Origin: JBDSTW01 sp039914705
GTDB lineage: Bacteria > Pseudomonadota > Gammaproteobacteria > SURF-13
DNA length: 14,325 nucleotides
NCBI GenBank assembly: GCA_039914705.1
Contig: JBDSOT010000120.1
Span: 1-14,325, forward strand
Reading direction: 5' to 3'
Below the pieces are notes generated by a model. It worked only from the letters and a program-made list of their open reading frames with translations. It was not told where the DNA came from and did no database searches. The translations under genes and the position numbers were made by a program. Below are positions 7,379 to 14,325 of this stretch, one piece after another (positions within the stretch are counted from its first letter, which is position 1; each line of letters starts with the position of its first letter).

Positions 7379-7499
7379 ATATTCTCTGTCCGCTTGCTGT
7401 GTTTATACGCTGGAATGGTTATTCGGCTATTGACTGATGGTCATGGCAACGCTGCCTTAAGGAGCGTTTTTGCTCCGATTATGATTTAATGCAGCCCAC
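7379..7499. promoter_or_regulatory. Divergent intergenic region between aguA and lolC
   Basis: These 121 bases must hold the start signals for both directions. On the minus strand TATAAA (7402-7407) is a possible aguA -10. On the plus strand no convincing -35/-10 pair was found; TTGACT (7430-7435) lacks a good -10. A small inverted repeat, GGAGC-GTTTTT-GCTCC (7461-7476), lies 24 bp before the lolC ATG. Its arms are only 5 bp, so it may be chance or a leader hairpin. No Shine-Dalgarno is evident right before lolC. Confidence 0.4.
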
Positions 7500-8747
7500 A
7501 TGTTTAGACCCTTAGAATTGTTTATCGGCCTGCGTTATACGCGCGCCAAACGCCGCAACCACTTCATCTCGTTCATCTCCCTGACCTCCATGCTGGGCAT
7601 TGCCCTGGGTGTTACGGCGCTGATCACGGTGCTGTCGGTGATGAACGGCTTTCAGAAAGAGGTGCGCGACAGCATTCTCGGCATGGCATCGCATTCTACC
7701 ATCACCGGGATTGCAGGCAGCCTGGCGGATTGGCCGGCGCTGGCAAAGCAACTGAGCGGATTTCCGCGCGTCGCCGGCGTTGCGCCGTATATTGAAGAGC
7801 AGGGCATGCTGACCAACGGCCAGATCGTCAGCGGCACGATCATACGCGGCATTCTGCCGGCTGAGGAACCCAAGGTGTCCTACGTCGGCGAGAAAATGGT
7901 ATTGGGTCAGCTTGATGATTTGAAACCGGGCGCGTTCGGAATTATTCTTGGCCGCGACCTTGCCCGTGCACTGGGCGTAGTGATGGGAGACAAGGTTACA
8001 CTGGTTACACCGCAGGCAAATATCAGCCCCGCAGGGATATTACCCCGGCTCAAGCGTTTTACCGTGGTAGGCGTGTTTCACGCGGGCAATAATGAATACG
8101 ATGGTACGCTGGCACTGCTGCACATGCAGGATGCCGCTAAATTATTTCAGATGGACGCCAAGGTCAGCGGCGTGCGGCTCAAGCTCGATGACATCTTTGC
8201 GGCCCCGGAAATATCGCGGCATCTGGCGGAATCGCTGCCGAGCAATTATTTGGTCAGCGACTGGACGCGTCAGCACGCCAATTTTTTCCGCGCCGTGGAG
8301 ATTGAAAAGCGCATGATGTTTCTGATTCTGATATTGATCGTTGCGGTTGCGGCCTTTAATATCGTTTCAACCATGGTCATGGTGGTCACCGACAAAAAAA
8401 GCGACATCGCGATTCTGCGCACACTGGGCGCCACGCCGCTTAGCGTGATGGCGATTTTCATGGTGCAAGGTACCATTATTGGTCTGACTGGCACCCTGCT
8501 CGGCATGCTCGGCGGTATCACCCTGGCGCTCAATGTGGAGACTATCGTGCCGTTTATCGAAGGCCTGTTCGGTATTCATTTTCTGTCGCCGGATGTGTAT
8601 CTCATCAGCGAAGTGCCGTCCGATCTGCACTGGAATGATGTGATCAACATCAGCACGGTGGCGTTTGTGCTGAGCCTGCTGGCCACACTCTACCCGGCCT
8701 GGCGCGCCGCGCGCACACAGCCGGCCGAGGCCTTGCGCTATGAATAA
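7500..8747 (+). CDS. lolC: Lipoprotein-releasing ABC transporter permease (LolC/LolE family)
   Basis: Inner-membrane permease of the Lol system, which extracts outer-membrane lipoproteins and hands them to the chaperone LolA; 415 residues. Topology fits the family: an N-terminal helix (about 24-46), a large periplasmic domain (about 47-268), then three helices near 272-296, 315-342 and 383-400. The opening [31 protein letters not shown] is typical. The region [18 protein letters not shown] (about 170-187) corresponds to the LolA-binding hook of LolC, with prolines on both sides. The C terminus [18 protein letters not shown] is characteristic. Only one such permease is present, followed directly by lolD, so it may act as a homodimer, as proposed for LolF-type systems; the symbol lolC follows common usage. 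ATG at 7500 fits the family start, although no ribosome site is seen. Its last 8 bases overlap lolD. Confidence 0.93.
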   Translation: MFRPLELFIGLRYTRAKRRNHFISFISLTSMLGIALGVTALITVLSVMNGFQKEVRDSILGMASHSTITGIAGSLADWPALAKQLSGFPRVAGVAPYIEEQGMLTNGQIVSGTIIRGILPAEEPKVSYVGEKMVLGQLDDLKPGAFGIILGRDLARALGVVMGDKVTLVTPQANISPAGILPRLKRFTVVGVFHAGNNEYDGTLALLHMQDAAKLFQMDAKVSGVRLKLDDIFAAPEISRHLAESLPSNYLVSDWTRQHANFFRAVEIEKRMMFLILILIVAVAAFNIVSTMVMVVTDKKSDIAILRTLGATPLSVMAIFMVQGTIIGLTGTLLGMLGGITLALNVETIVPFIEGLFGIHFLSPDVYLISEVPSDLHWNDVINISTVAFVLSLLATLYPAWRAARTQPAEALRYE

Positions 8748-9429
8748 TCAAACGGTTCTGGAGTGCCGGAATCTCGGCAAGACCTTCAAGGAAGGCCCGT
8801 TACACGTTGAGGTATTAAAAGACGTTAATTTAACGGTAACCAAGGGCGAGCGCGTCGCCATCGTCGGGGCCTCCGGCTCCGGTAAAAGCACATTACTGCA
8901 TCTGCTGGGTGGTCTGGATACCCCAACGCACGGCGATGCCTTCATTAACGGCAACAACATGGCGCGCCTTAACGATGCGCAACGTGGCAAGCTGCGTAAT
9001 CAGGCGCTGGGTTTTGTTTATCAGTTCCATCACTTGCTGTCCGAGTTCACCGCCCTGGAAAATGTCAGCATACCCTTACTCATTCGCGGCCATACCCCGG
9101 CACAGGCAACGATGCGCGCGCGCACCTTGCTGGAAAAGGTTGGCCTAGGCCCGCGTCTGGCGCACAAACCGGGCGAACTTTCCGGTGGTGAACGTCAACG
9201 CGCTGCTGTGGCGCGCGCGCTGGTCACCCAGCCGCAGTGCGTATTAGCCGACGAACCCACCGGCAATCTTGACCATCAAACGGCGGCGCAGGTCTACGAT
9301 CTCATGTTGGAGCTAAATACAGAGCTTCATACCAGCCTTATAATTGTGACCCATGACCGCAGCCTGGCGGCGCGCATGGATCGCGTATTAACACTTGAAG
9401 ACGGGGTGCTATCGGAAACACAGGCTTAA
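8740..9429 (+). CDS. lolD: Lipoprotein-releasing system ATP-binding protein LolD
   Basis: Cytoplasmic ATPase that powers the LolC/E-type permease; 229 residues, the usual length. All ABC motifs are seen: Walker [10 protein letters not shown] (43-51), Q-loop Q95 in FVYQFHHLL, signature LSGGERQ (147-153), Walker [13 protein letters not shown] (167-178) and the switch histidine H205 in [23 protein letters not shown] is a segment typical of LolD and its MacB-like relatives. The start overlaps the lolC stop by 8 nt, implying coupled translation. A 44-bp gap separates it from exbB. Confidence 0.95.
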   Translation: MNNQTVLECRNLGKTFKEGPLHVEVLKDVNLTVTKGERVAIVGASGSGKSTLLHLLGGLDTPTHGDAFINGNNMARLNDAQRGKLRNQALGFVYQFHHLLSEFTALENVSIPLLIRGHTPAQATMRARTLLEKVGLGPRLAHKPGELSGGERQRAAVARALVTQPQCVLADEPTGNLDHQTAAQVYDLMLELNTELHTSLIIVTHDRSLAARMDRVLTLEDGVLSETQA

Positions 9430-9473
9430 CAACTCGTGCTGTATTATTTTCCAGACCATGAAAAGGTATTGCT

Positions 9474-10109
9474 ATGCTTGAAGTGATAAAGGCGGGCGGA
9501 TGGGTGATGGGTCCCATCATTTTGTGTTCCATAATTGCCACCGGGATTATTCTTGAGCGCTTCTGGTCGCTGCAAACCAGACGCATCGTACCGAAACATC
9601 TGGTGGCTCAGATCTGGCACTGGGCGAAAAACAGGCAGCTCGACGGCGAGCGCATCAATTACCTGCGCGGAAGTTCACCGCTGGGATGCATACTGGCTGC
9701 CGGACTGGTGAATCTGCATCACAGCCGCGAGATAATGAAGGAAAGCATACAGGATACAGGCCGCCATGTCGTGCACGACCTGGAGCGTTTCCTGAATACC
9801 CTGGGGACTATTGCCTCGATAACACCTCTACTGGGCCTGCTGGGCACGGTGTTCGGCGTGATTCAGGTGTTTGGCGCGATGACGGGCGGAAGTGTAGGCA
9901 ATCCGGCGGCTGTTGCCGGAGGTATTTCCAAGGCCCTCATTACCACCGCTGCGGGCATGTCGGTGGCTATCCCCAGTCTGATATTTTATCGTTATTTTCG
10001 CGGCCGGGTTGATGAACTGGTGGTGACCATGGAGCAGGAGGCGATAAAAATGATAGAGGTAATGCACGGTGACCGTGAGCTGGATAAGGTAGAGGAGCGG
10101 CGGCAATGA
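9474..10109 (+). CDS. exbB: ExbB/TolQ-type proton channel protein
   Basis: Inner-membrane subunit of the proton-driven ExbB-ExbD (TolQ-TolR) motor family; 211 residues. Three transmembrane helices are predicted at about 8-30, 110-136 and 152-173. The conserved MotA/TolQ/ExbB domain shows ITPLLGLLGTVFGVIQVF (116-133) and GGISKALITTAAGMSVAIPSL (149-169), whose helices line the ion pathway. AAAAGG lies about 9 bases before ATG at 9474. It shares a 4-nt ATGA overlap with exbD. With no tonB, tolA or receptor gene nearby, its energised partner is unknown; the position between lolD and msbA recurs in proteobacterial envelope clusters. Confidence 0.92.
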   Translation: MLEVIKAGGWVMGPIILCSIIATGIILERFWSLQTRRIVPKHLVAQIWHWAKNRQLDGERINYLRGSSPLGCILAAGLVNLHHSREIMKESIQDTGRHVVHDLERFLNTLGTIASITPLLGLLGTVFGVIQVFGAMTGGSVGNPAAVAGGISKALITTAAGMSVAIPSLIFYRYFRGRVDELVVTMEQEAIKMIEVMHGDRELDKVEERRQ

Positions 10110-10528
10110 ACCTGCGCCGCACGCCGCCGGAGCCGCTGGAACTTAACCTGATTCCACTGATCGACATCGTGTTCATGCTGCTGATCTTTTTTATCGTGAC
10201 GACGACCTTCAACCGTGAAACTGAAATGAGCGTCGATCTTCCCCTCGCCAATGCAAATCCTCTCGTCATCGATAAAAAGGTCGTAGAGATCAGCATCAAC
10301 CCGGCAGGGCGTTTTTACATTAATCGCCAAGAGGTCATCGATACCGATATCGAGACACTCAAACGCGCCTTGCAAAAAGCGGCGTCCGGGATTGCGGATC
10401 CGCCGCTCATTATCAGTGCCGATGGCAAAACACCGCATCAGTCAGTGATCACGGCGATGGATGCCGCGCGCCAACTGGGCTTTGTGCACCTGACCTTTGC
10501 AACTAAACTCGCACCCGATTCCCGCTGA
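10106..10528 (+). CDS. exbD: ExbD/TolR-type energy transducer
   Basis: A 140-residue partner of the upstream ExbB. It has a short cytoplasmic N terminus, one transmembrane helix at about 15-35 (LIPLIDIVFMLLIFFIVTT) and a periplasmic domain. D20 in the helix is the conserved aspartate that carries protons in this family. The periplasmic part (VEISINPAGRFYINRQEV and LIISADGKTPHQSVITAMDAARQLG) matches the ExbD/TolR fold. GGAGCGGCGGCA precedes the ATG, which overlaps the exbB stop by 4 nt. The stop TGA abuts the msbA ATG with no gap. Confidence 0.93.
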   Translation: MNLRRTPPEPLELNLIPLIDIVFMLLIFFIVTTTFNRETEMSVDLPLANANPLVIDKKVVEISINPAGRFYINRQEVIDTDIETLKRALQKAASGIADPPLIISADGKTPHQSVITAMDAARQLGFVHLTFATKLAPDSR

Positions 10529-12376
10529 ATGCCCAAGCCCCGTCCCCTGCAAACTGCGCGTCGCCAGGCACAGCTAAGGGGTGGGCATGAATCCGGGTCA
10601 ACGCCCGGCTCCAGTAGTGGTAACACCCCACAAATCAGCGCCGCCGCCATTTACCGCCGTTTGCTGCGCTATGTAGCGCCTTACTGGAAGGGCTTTGCGG
10701 TGGCCATTCTCGGCATGGCTTTATTTGCCGCCACCGAGACCGGTTTCGCGGCATTGATGAAACCCTTGCTGGATGGAAGTTTTTCAGCAAACGACATCAA
10801 GACACATGGCTTGATTCCCGCGCTGCTGATAGGAATATTTCTGGTTCGTGGCGTGGCCGGGTTTATGTCGGCCTACTGCATGGCCTGGGTGGGGCGACAC
10901 GTGGTGGAAGACCTGCGCGGACAAATGTTCCGTCATTTTTTACGCCTGCCCGCAGCCTTCTACGACAGCACTTCCTCCGGCCAGCTCCTGTCTAAAATTA
11001 TTTACGATGTGCAGCAAGTATCGAATGCCTCGACCAATGCGCTGACCGTGCTGATCAAAGATACGCTTACAGTAATCGGCTTGATTGGCTGGATGCTTTA
11101 TTTGAATACGCTGCTCGCCGCCGTGTTTCTGTTGATTGGACCGCTCGTCGGTTTCATTGTGTTGTTTATCAACAAGCGTTTCCGGCACATCAGTGCGCGC
11201 ATACAGGCCGCAATGGGTAACGTCACGCATGTCTCGGAACAGGCTATTCTCGGCAATCGCGTTATCAAGATTTTTGGCGGCGAGCACTATGAGATAAATC
11301 AGTTTGAACGCGCCAATCAAGACAATCGTCGCTTGAGTCTTAAAATGGCGGCGACCAGTGCATCGAGCATCGGCCTGATTCAATTGATTGCCGCCAGTGC
11401 CCTCGCCGGTATTATTTTTCTCGCCACACTCGATTCAGCCGTGACCAAAATCAGCGCCGGCGGTTTTATTTCATTCGTAGTCGCGATGGTTATGCTGCTG
11501 GGTCCCTTAAGACGCATCACCACGATTAATTCATCCGTGCAAACCGGCATTTCTGCCGCGCAGAGTATTTTTGCCTTGCTCGACAGCGAAGCTGAGATCG
11601 ACAGTGGCACGCAACATCTGGCGCGCGCGCAAGGCGCTGTGGAATATTCGCAGGTATCGTTTACCTACGCCGCTGACAAGGGCCAGATTCTGCACGACAT
11701 CAGCTTTACGGCAGAACCCGGGCAGAAGATAGCACTCGTGGGGCGTTCAGGGAGTGGCAAGTCAACCCTGGTCAGTCTGTTGCCGCGTTTTTACAATGTC
11801 GGCTCCGGAGGCATTTTGCTGGACGGACACGATATCCGCGATCTGCGCCTCAGTGATCTGCGTAATCAGATTGCGCTGGTGAGTCAGGACGTTATCTTAT
11901 TTAACGATACCATTGCGAATAATATTGCTTACGGATCGCTGCATGGCACCGACGAGCAAAAAATTACCGAGGCGGCCGAGGCGGCGCATGCCATGGAATT
12001 TATTCGCAAGCTGCCGCAGGGTCTGCACACGCTGGTTGGCGAGAATGGCGTTCTATTATCCGGCGGGCAACGTCAACGGATTGCCATCGCACGCGCCTTG
12101 CTGAAAAATGCACCGGTGCTGATCCTGGATGAGGCTACTTCATCGCTCGATAGCGAATCGGAGCGCCATATTCAGGCCGGCCTTGAACGATTGATGCATA
12201 AGCGCACAACACTGATAATCGCGCATCGGCTCTCCACGATTGAACGGGCGGATCTGATTATTGTGTTGCACGAGGGACGTATGGTCGAGATGGGCAGGCA
12301 TGCCACACTGCTTTCACAAAACGGACACTACGCCGCGCTGCACAAGATGCAGTTTGATTTCTCCGGCCAAGCGTAG
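10529..12376 (+). CDS. msbA: Lipid A export ATP-binding/permease protein MsbA
   Basis: Homodimeric ABC half-transporter that flips lipid A-core across the inner membrane; 615 residues. The six-helix membrane domain covers about 50-340. It shows MsbA-type segments such as MKPLLDGSF (77-85), PAAFYDSTSSGQLLSKIIYDVQQVSNAS and LMPL-like LGPLRRITTIN (324-334). The nucleotide-binding domain has Walker A GRSGSGKS (405-412), Q-loop Q453, signature LSGGQRQ (510-516), Walker B VLILDE (530-535) and H566. Compared with the 582-residue E. coli protein, it carries about 35 extra N-terminal residues that are Arg/Gln then Gly/Ser-rich and probably disordered. There is no better internal ATG in frame before the membrane domain. 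ATG follows the exbD TGA directly. Adjacent lpxK supports MsbA over other ABC exporters. Confidence 0.93.
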   Translation: MPKPRPLQTARRQAQLRGGHESGSTPGSSSGNTPQISAAAIYRRLLRYVAPYWKGFAVAILGMALFAATETGFAALMKPLLDGSFSANDIKTHGLIPALLIGIFLVRGVAGFMSAYCMAWVGRHVVEDLRGQMFRHFLRLPAAFYDSTSSGQLLSKIIYDVQQVSNASTNALTVLIKDTLTVIGLIGWMLYLNTLLAAVFLLIGPLVGFIVLFINKRFRHISARIQAAMGNVTHVSEQAILGNRVIKIFGGEHYEINQFERANQDNRRLSLKMAATSASSIGLIQLIAASALAGIIFLATLDSAVTKISAGGFISFVVAMVMLLGPLRRITTINSSVQTGISAAQSIFALLDSEAEIDSGTQHLARAQGAVEYSQVSFTYAADKGQILHDISFTAEPGQKIALVGRSGSGKSTLVSLLPRFYNVGSGGILLDGHDIRDLRLSDLRNQIALVSQDVILFNDTIANNIAYGSLHGTDEQKITEAAEAAHAMEFIRKLPQGLHTLVGENGVLLSGGQRQRIAIARALLKNAPVLILDEATSSLDSESERHIQAGLERLMHKRTTLIIAHRLSTIERADLIIVLHEGRMVEMGRHATLLSQNGHYAALHKMQFDFSGQA

Positions 12377-12400
12377 CTATAAAATCGGCGCGGTTCACGC

Positions 12401-13399
12401 ATGTCCGGCATAAAAAATCTGAGCCGTTACTGGTACGATAAAAATTTTGTGGCGCTTGCGCTACTGCCGTTGTCATGGCTGTTTCGTTTACTGGCAATGC
12501 TGCGCCGTGCGGCCTATAAGCAAGGGCTGTTAAAAGTTTGGCAAGCGCCAATGCCCATCATTGTGGTCGGTAATATTACGGTGGGTGGAAGCGGAAAGAC
12601 CCCGCTGGTGATCTGGCTCGCGGAATTTCTTAAACACAATGGTCGCCTGCCCGGAATTATCAGTCGTGGTTACGGCGGCACAGCGAACAGCTTTCCTCAA
12701 CAGGTATACGCAAACAGCGACCCGTATGTGGTTGGCGATGAGCCAGTGTTGATGGCACAACGCACCGGCTGTCCGATCGTGATTGATCCTGATCGTGCAC
12801 GAGCGGCGCGTGCCCTGATCGACCGATGCGATGTGCTAATCTCGGATGATGGGCTGCAACATCATGCCTTGGGACGCACCGTGGAGATCGCCGTAATCGA
12901 CGCCGTGCGCGTCTTCGGCAATGGTTACTGTTTACCAGCCGGGCCGTTGCGCGAACCACCCGGCCGTCTTCGCAGTGTTGATTTTGTGGTGAGTAATGGT
13001 GCGCTCAGGGCCACGCAGCTGCAGGTAAGCATCGACATAATCGTGATGAATCTAGTGGGCCATGCCATAATTAATTTGCGCGATGATACTCTGGCAAGAT
13101 CACCCAAAGATTTTAAAACTGGTGCAGTGCATGCGGTTGCAGGCATTGGTAACCCGAAGCGCTTTTTTGCCTATCTGCGCAGCCTTGGCCTGGAGATTAT
13201 CGAGCATGCATTTCCCGATCATCACCGGTTTGTCCGTGAAGATTTATATTTTGGGGATGATCTGGCCACCATCATGACCGAAAAGGATGCCGTAAAATGC
13301 CGCAACTTTGCCCAGCCGAAACACTGGTATCTGCCGGTCGAAGCAAAGCTTGGCGAGAATTTTGGTGAACGCCTGCTTGGGTTATTAACGAGGAAATAA
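12401..13399 (+). CDS. lpxK: Tetraacyldisaccharide 4'-kinase
   Basis: Membrane-associated kinase that phosphorylates the 4' position of the tetraacyldisaccharide 1-phosphate precursor to give lipid IVA in the Raetz pathway; 332 residues, normal for the family. A hydrophobic N-terminal segment (about 16-34) fits membrane attachment. The P-loop is [12 protein letters not shown] (57-68); SRGYGG (88-93), VGDEPVLMA (111-119) and DDGLQH (149-154) are further LpxK hallmarks, as are LPAGPLREP (178-186) and MTEKDAVKC (292-300). It follows msbA after 24 bp, the order also seen in E. coli. No clear ribosome site precedes ATG 12401, so expression may depend on msbA translation. The next gene starts one base after its stop. 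Confidence 0.95.
   Translation: MSGIKNLSRYWYDKNFVALALLPLSWLFRLLAMLRRAAYKQGLLKVWQAPMPIIVVGNITVGGSGKTPLVIWLAEFLKHNGRLPGIISRGYGGTANSFPQQVYANSDPYVVGDEPVLMAQRTGCPIVIDPDRARAARALIDRCDVLISDDGLQHHALGRTVEIAVIDAVRVFGNGYCLPAGPLREPPGRLRSVDFVVSNGALRATQLQVSIDIIVMNLVGHAIINLRDDTLARSPKDFKTGAVHAVAGIGNPKRFFAYLRSLGLEIIEHAFPDHHRFVREDLYFGDDLATIMTEKDAVKCRNFAQPKHWYLPVEAKLGENFGERLLGLLTRK
13390..13395 (+). promoter_or_regulatory. Ribosome binding site of ycaR-like gene
   Basis: GAGGAA sits inside the last codons of lpxK, 5 bases before the ATG at 13401. It supports translation of the 59-residue gene. Confidence 0.7.
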
Positions 13400-13400
13400 C

Positions 13401-13580
13401 ATGGATAAAAAACTGCTTGAAATACTTGTGTGTCCAATTTGCAAAGGGCCGCTCGTATTTAAAAAACCGTCAGCGGAGCTCATCTGCAAGGCCGACCGCC
13501 TGGCCTATCCGATACGCGATGATATTCCCGTTATGTTAGAACAGGAGGCCCGCCAACTGGGCGCGGAAGAAGAAGTTTAA
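13401..13580 (+). CDS. ycaR: Trm112-family small protein (YcaR, UPF0434)
   Basis: A 59-residue protein starting [18 protein letters not shown] and ending in acidic GAEEEV. It matches the YcaR/UPF0434 family, a zinc-ribbon-like Trm112 fold. Three cysteines are visible (C11, C14 in CPIC, and C29 in ELICK), the same pattern as E. coli YcaR, which also lacks the fourth. The body [18 protein letters not shown] (34-51) is the family signature. Its molecular role is not well defined; Trm112 proteins activate methyltransferases, but no target can be named. The order lpxK-ycaR-kdsB is strongly conserved in proteobacteria. The stop overlaps the kdsB ATG by one base (TAATG). Confidence 0.93.
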   Translation: MDKKLLEILVCPICKGPLVFKKPSAELICKADRLAYPIRDDIPVMLEQEARQLGAEEEV

Positions 13581-14325
13581 TGGACTTCAGTGTGATCATC
13601 CCGGCGCGTTATGCATCCAGCCGCCTGCCGGGAAAGCCACTGCGCAGGATTAACGGCAAACCCTTGCTGCAATATGTATTTGAATGCGCGCAGCATTGTG
13701 GTGCGCAGCAGGTAGTGGTGGCTACCGACGATGTGCGCATACGCGATGTTGCCGAGGGTTTTGGCGCGCAGGTTTGCATGACTTCGCCCACGCATCGCTC
13801 GGGGACTGATCGCCTGGCCGAGGTCGTTGATCAATTGAACTTGCGCAACGAGCAAATCGTGGTGAATTTGCAGGGCGATGAGCCGTTAATGCCGGTAAGT
13901 CTTATTCAGCAGGTGGCAACTAATCTACATCTCCAGGTGCAGGCCAGCGTAGCCACTTTGTGCGAGCCGATAAGAACTGCCGCTGATTTATTCAGTCCCA
14001 ATATTACCAAGGTGGTAATGGACAGCGTGGGGCACGCGCTGTATTTCAGCAGGGCACCCATCCCCTGGGACCGCACCGCCTTCTCAGCTAATCCTCACGA
14101 TTTGCCGCTGAATTCTTCTTATCATCGGCATATTGGTCTGTACGCCTATCGCGTCAATTTTCTCAGAGAATTTGTGCAGTGGCCGGTGTGTGCCCTGGAA
14201 AAGGCAGAGTCCCTTGAACAGTTGCGAGTTTTGTGGAATGGCAGAAAGATTCATGTCGGACTGGCAGTAGCCACGCCTGGCCCTGGCGTGGACACCGAAG
14301 AGGATGTTGCAAGAGTTGAGTTGCT
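13580..14325 (+). CDS. kdsB: 3-deoxy-manno-octulosonate cytidylyltransferase (CMP-KDO synthetase), cut by window edge
   Basis: Cytoplasmic enzyme that activates KDO with CTP to CMP-KDO for addition to lipid A. 248 residues are visible before the right edge, which is about the whole length of E. coli KdsB, so only a few C-terminal codons may be missing. The nucleotide-binding N terminus is IIPARYASSRLPGKPL (6-21). VVVATDD (46-52), HRSGTDRLAE (72-81), NLQGDEPLMP (96-105), ALYFSRAPIPWDR, YHRHIGLYAYR and LEKAESLEQLRVLWNG follow in the canonical order, and no key motif is missing. ATG is shared with the ycaR TAA (TAATG), a reinitiation arrangement. Confidence 0.96.
   Translation, partial: MDFSVIIPARYASSRLPGKPLRRINGKPLLQYVFECAQHCGAQQVVVATDDVRIRDVAEGFGAQVCMTSPTHRSGTDRLAEVVDQLNLRNEQIVVNLQGDEPLMPVSLIQQVATNLHLQVQASVATLCEPIRTAADLFSPNITKVVMDSVGHALYFSRAPIPWDRTAFSANPHDLPLNSSYHRHIGLYAYRVNFLREFVQWPVCALEKAESLEQLRVLWNGRKIHVGLAVATPGPGVDTEEDVARVEL

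Noticed and set aside
7461..7476. GGAGC-GTTTTT-GCTCC hairpin as a terminator or riboswitch before lolC
   Set aside because: The arms are only 5 bp, no U-run follows and no wider conserved structure is visible, so it is only mentioned within the intergenic region.
6842..7489. Long plus-strand open frame (215 codons) opposite aguA
   Set aside because: It lies antisense to the well-supported aguA gene, has no recognisable domain and its composition follows from the aguA codons.
9992..10438. Minus-strand open frame of 148 codons opposite exbB/exbD
   Set aside because: It is a shadow of two conserved overlapping genes; the translation is rich in Arg/His/Asp without domain features.

Overview
The window reads as chromosomal DNA from a Gram-negative proteobacterium, beta- or gammaproteobacterial; I cannot place it further. 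The reason is a right half made of outer-membrane and lipid A/KDO genes in a known proteobacterial order (lolC-lolD, exbB-exbD, msbA, lpxK, ycaR, kdsB), with dense packing and ATG-over-stop overlaps. No rRNA, tRNA, CRISPR array, transposase or phage gene was found.

Left half (1-7378), all on the minus strand. In transcription order: agmatine deiminase (aguA); a secreted PstS-like substrate-binding protein; a membrane GGDEF-EAL protein whose start overlaps the binding-protein stop by 17 nt; N-carbamoylputrescine amidase (aguB); a NOL1/NOP2/Sun-type RNA cytosine-5 methyltransferase; and the first 176 residues of a DAHP synthase-like protein that runs off the left edge. AguA and AguB together convert agmatine through N-carbamoylputrescine to putrescine. 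Unusually, the two are separated by about 3.5 kb holding the binding-protein/c-di-GMP pair, which looks more AT-rich than the agu genes. This is the most interesting part of the window: a probable periplasmic-ligand-to-c-di-GMP signalling pair set inside a putrescine-synthesis locus.

A 121-bp divergent intergenic region (7379-7499) separates this from the right half.

Right half (7500-14325), all on the plus strand, probably one or two operons for envelope assembly. LolC and LolD form the inner-membrane ABC transporter that releases lipoproteins to LolA. ExbB and ExbD form a proton-driven energy-transducing complex. MsbA flips lipid A-core, LpxK phosphorylates the lipid A precursor, YcaR is a small Trm112-type zinc-ribbon-like protein, and KdsB (cut at the right edge) makes CMP-KDO. 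Only one LolC/E-type permease is present, and comEC, often found between lolD and exbB in related clusters, is absent here.

Non-coding DNA is sparse; no gap exceeds 300 bases. The clearest non-coding structure is a perfect 11-bp-arm palindrome at 1872-1904, which resembles a dispersed REP-like element.
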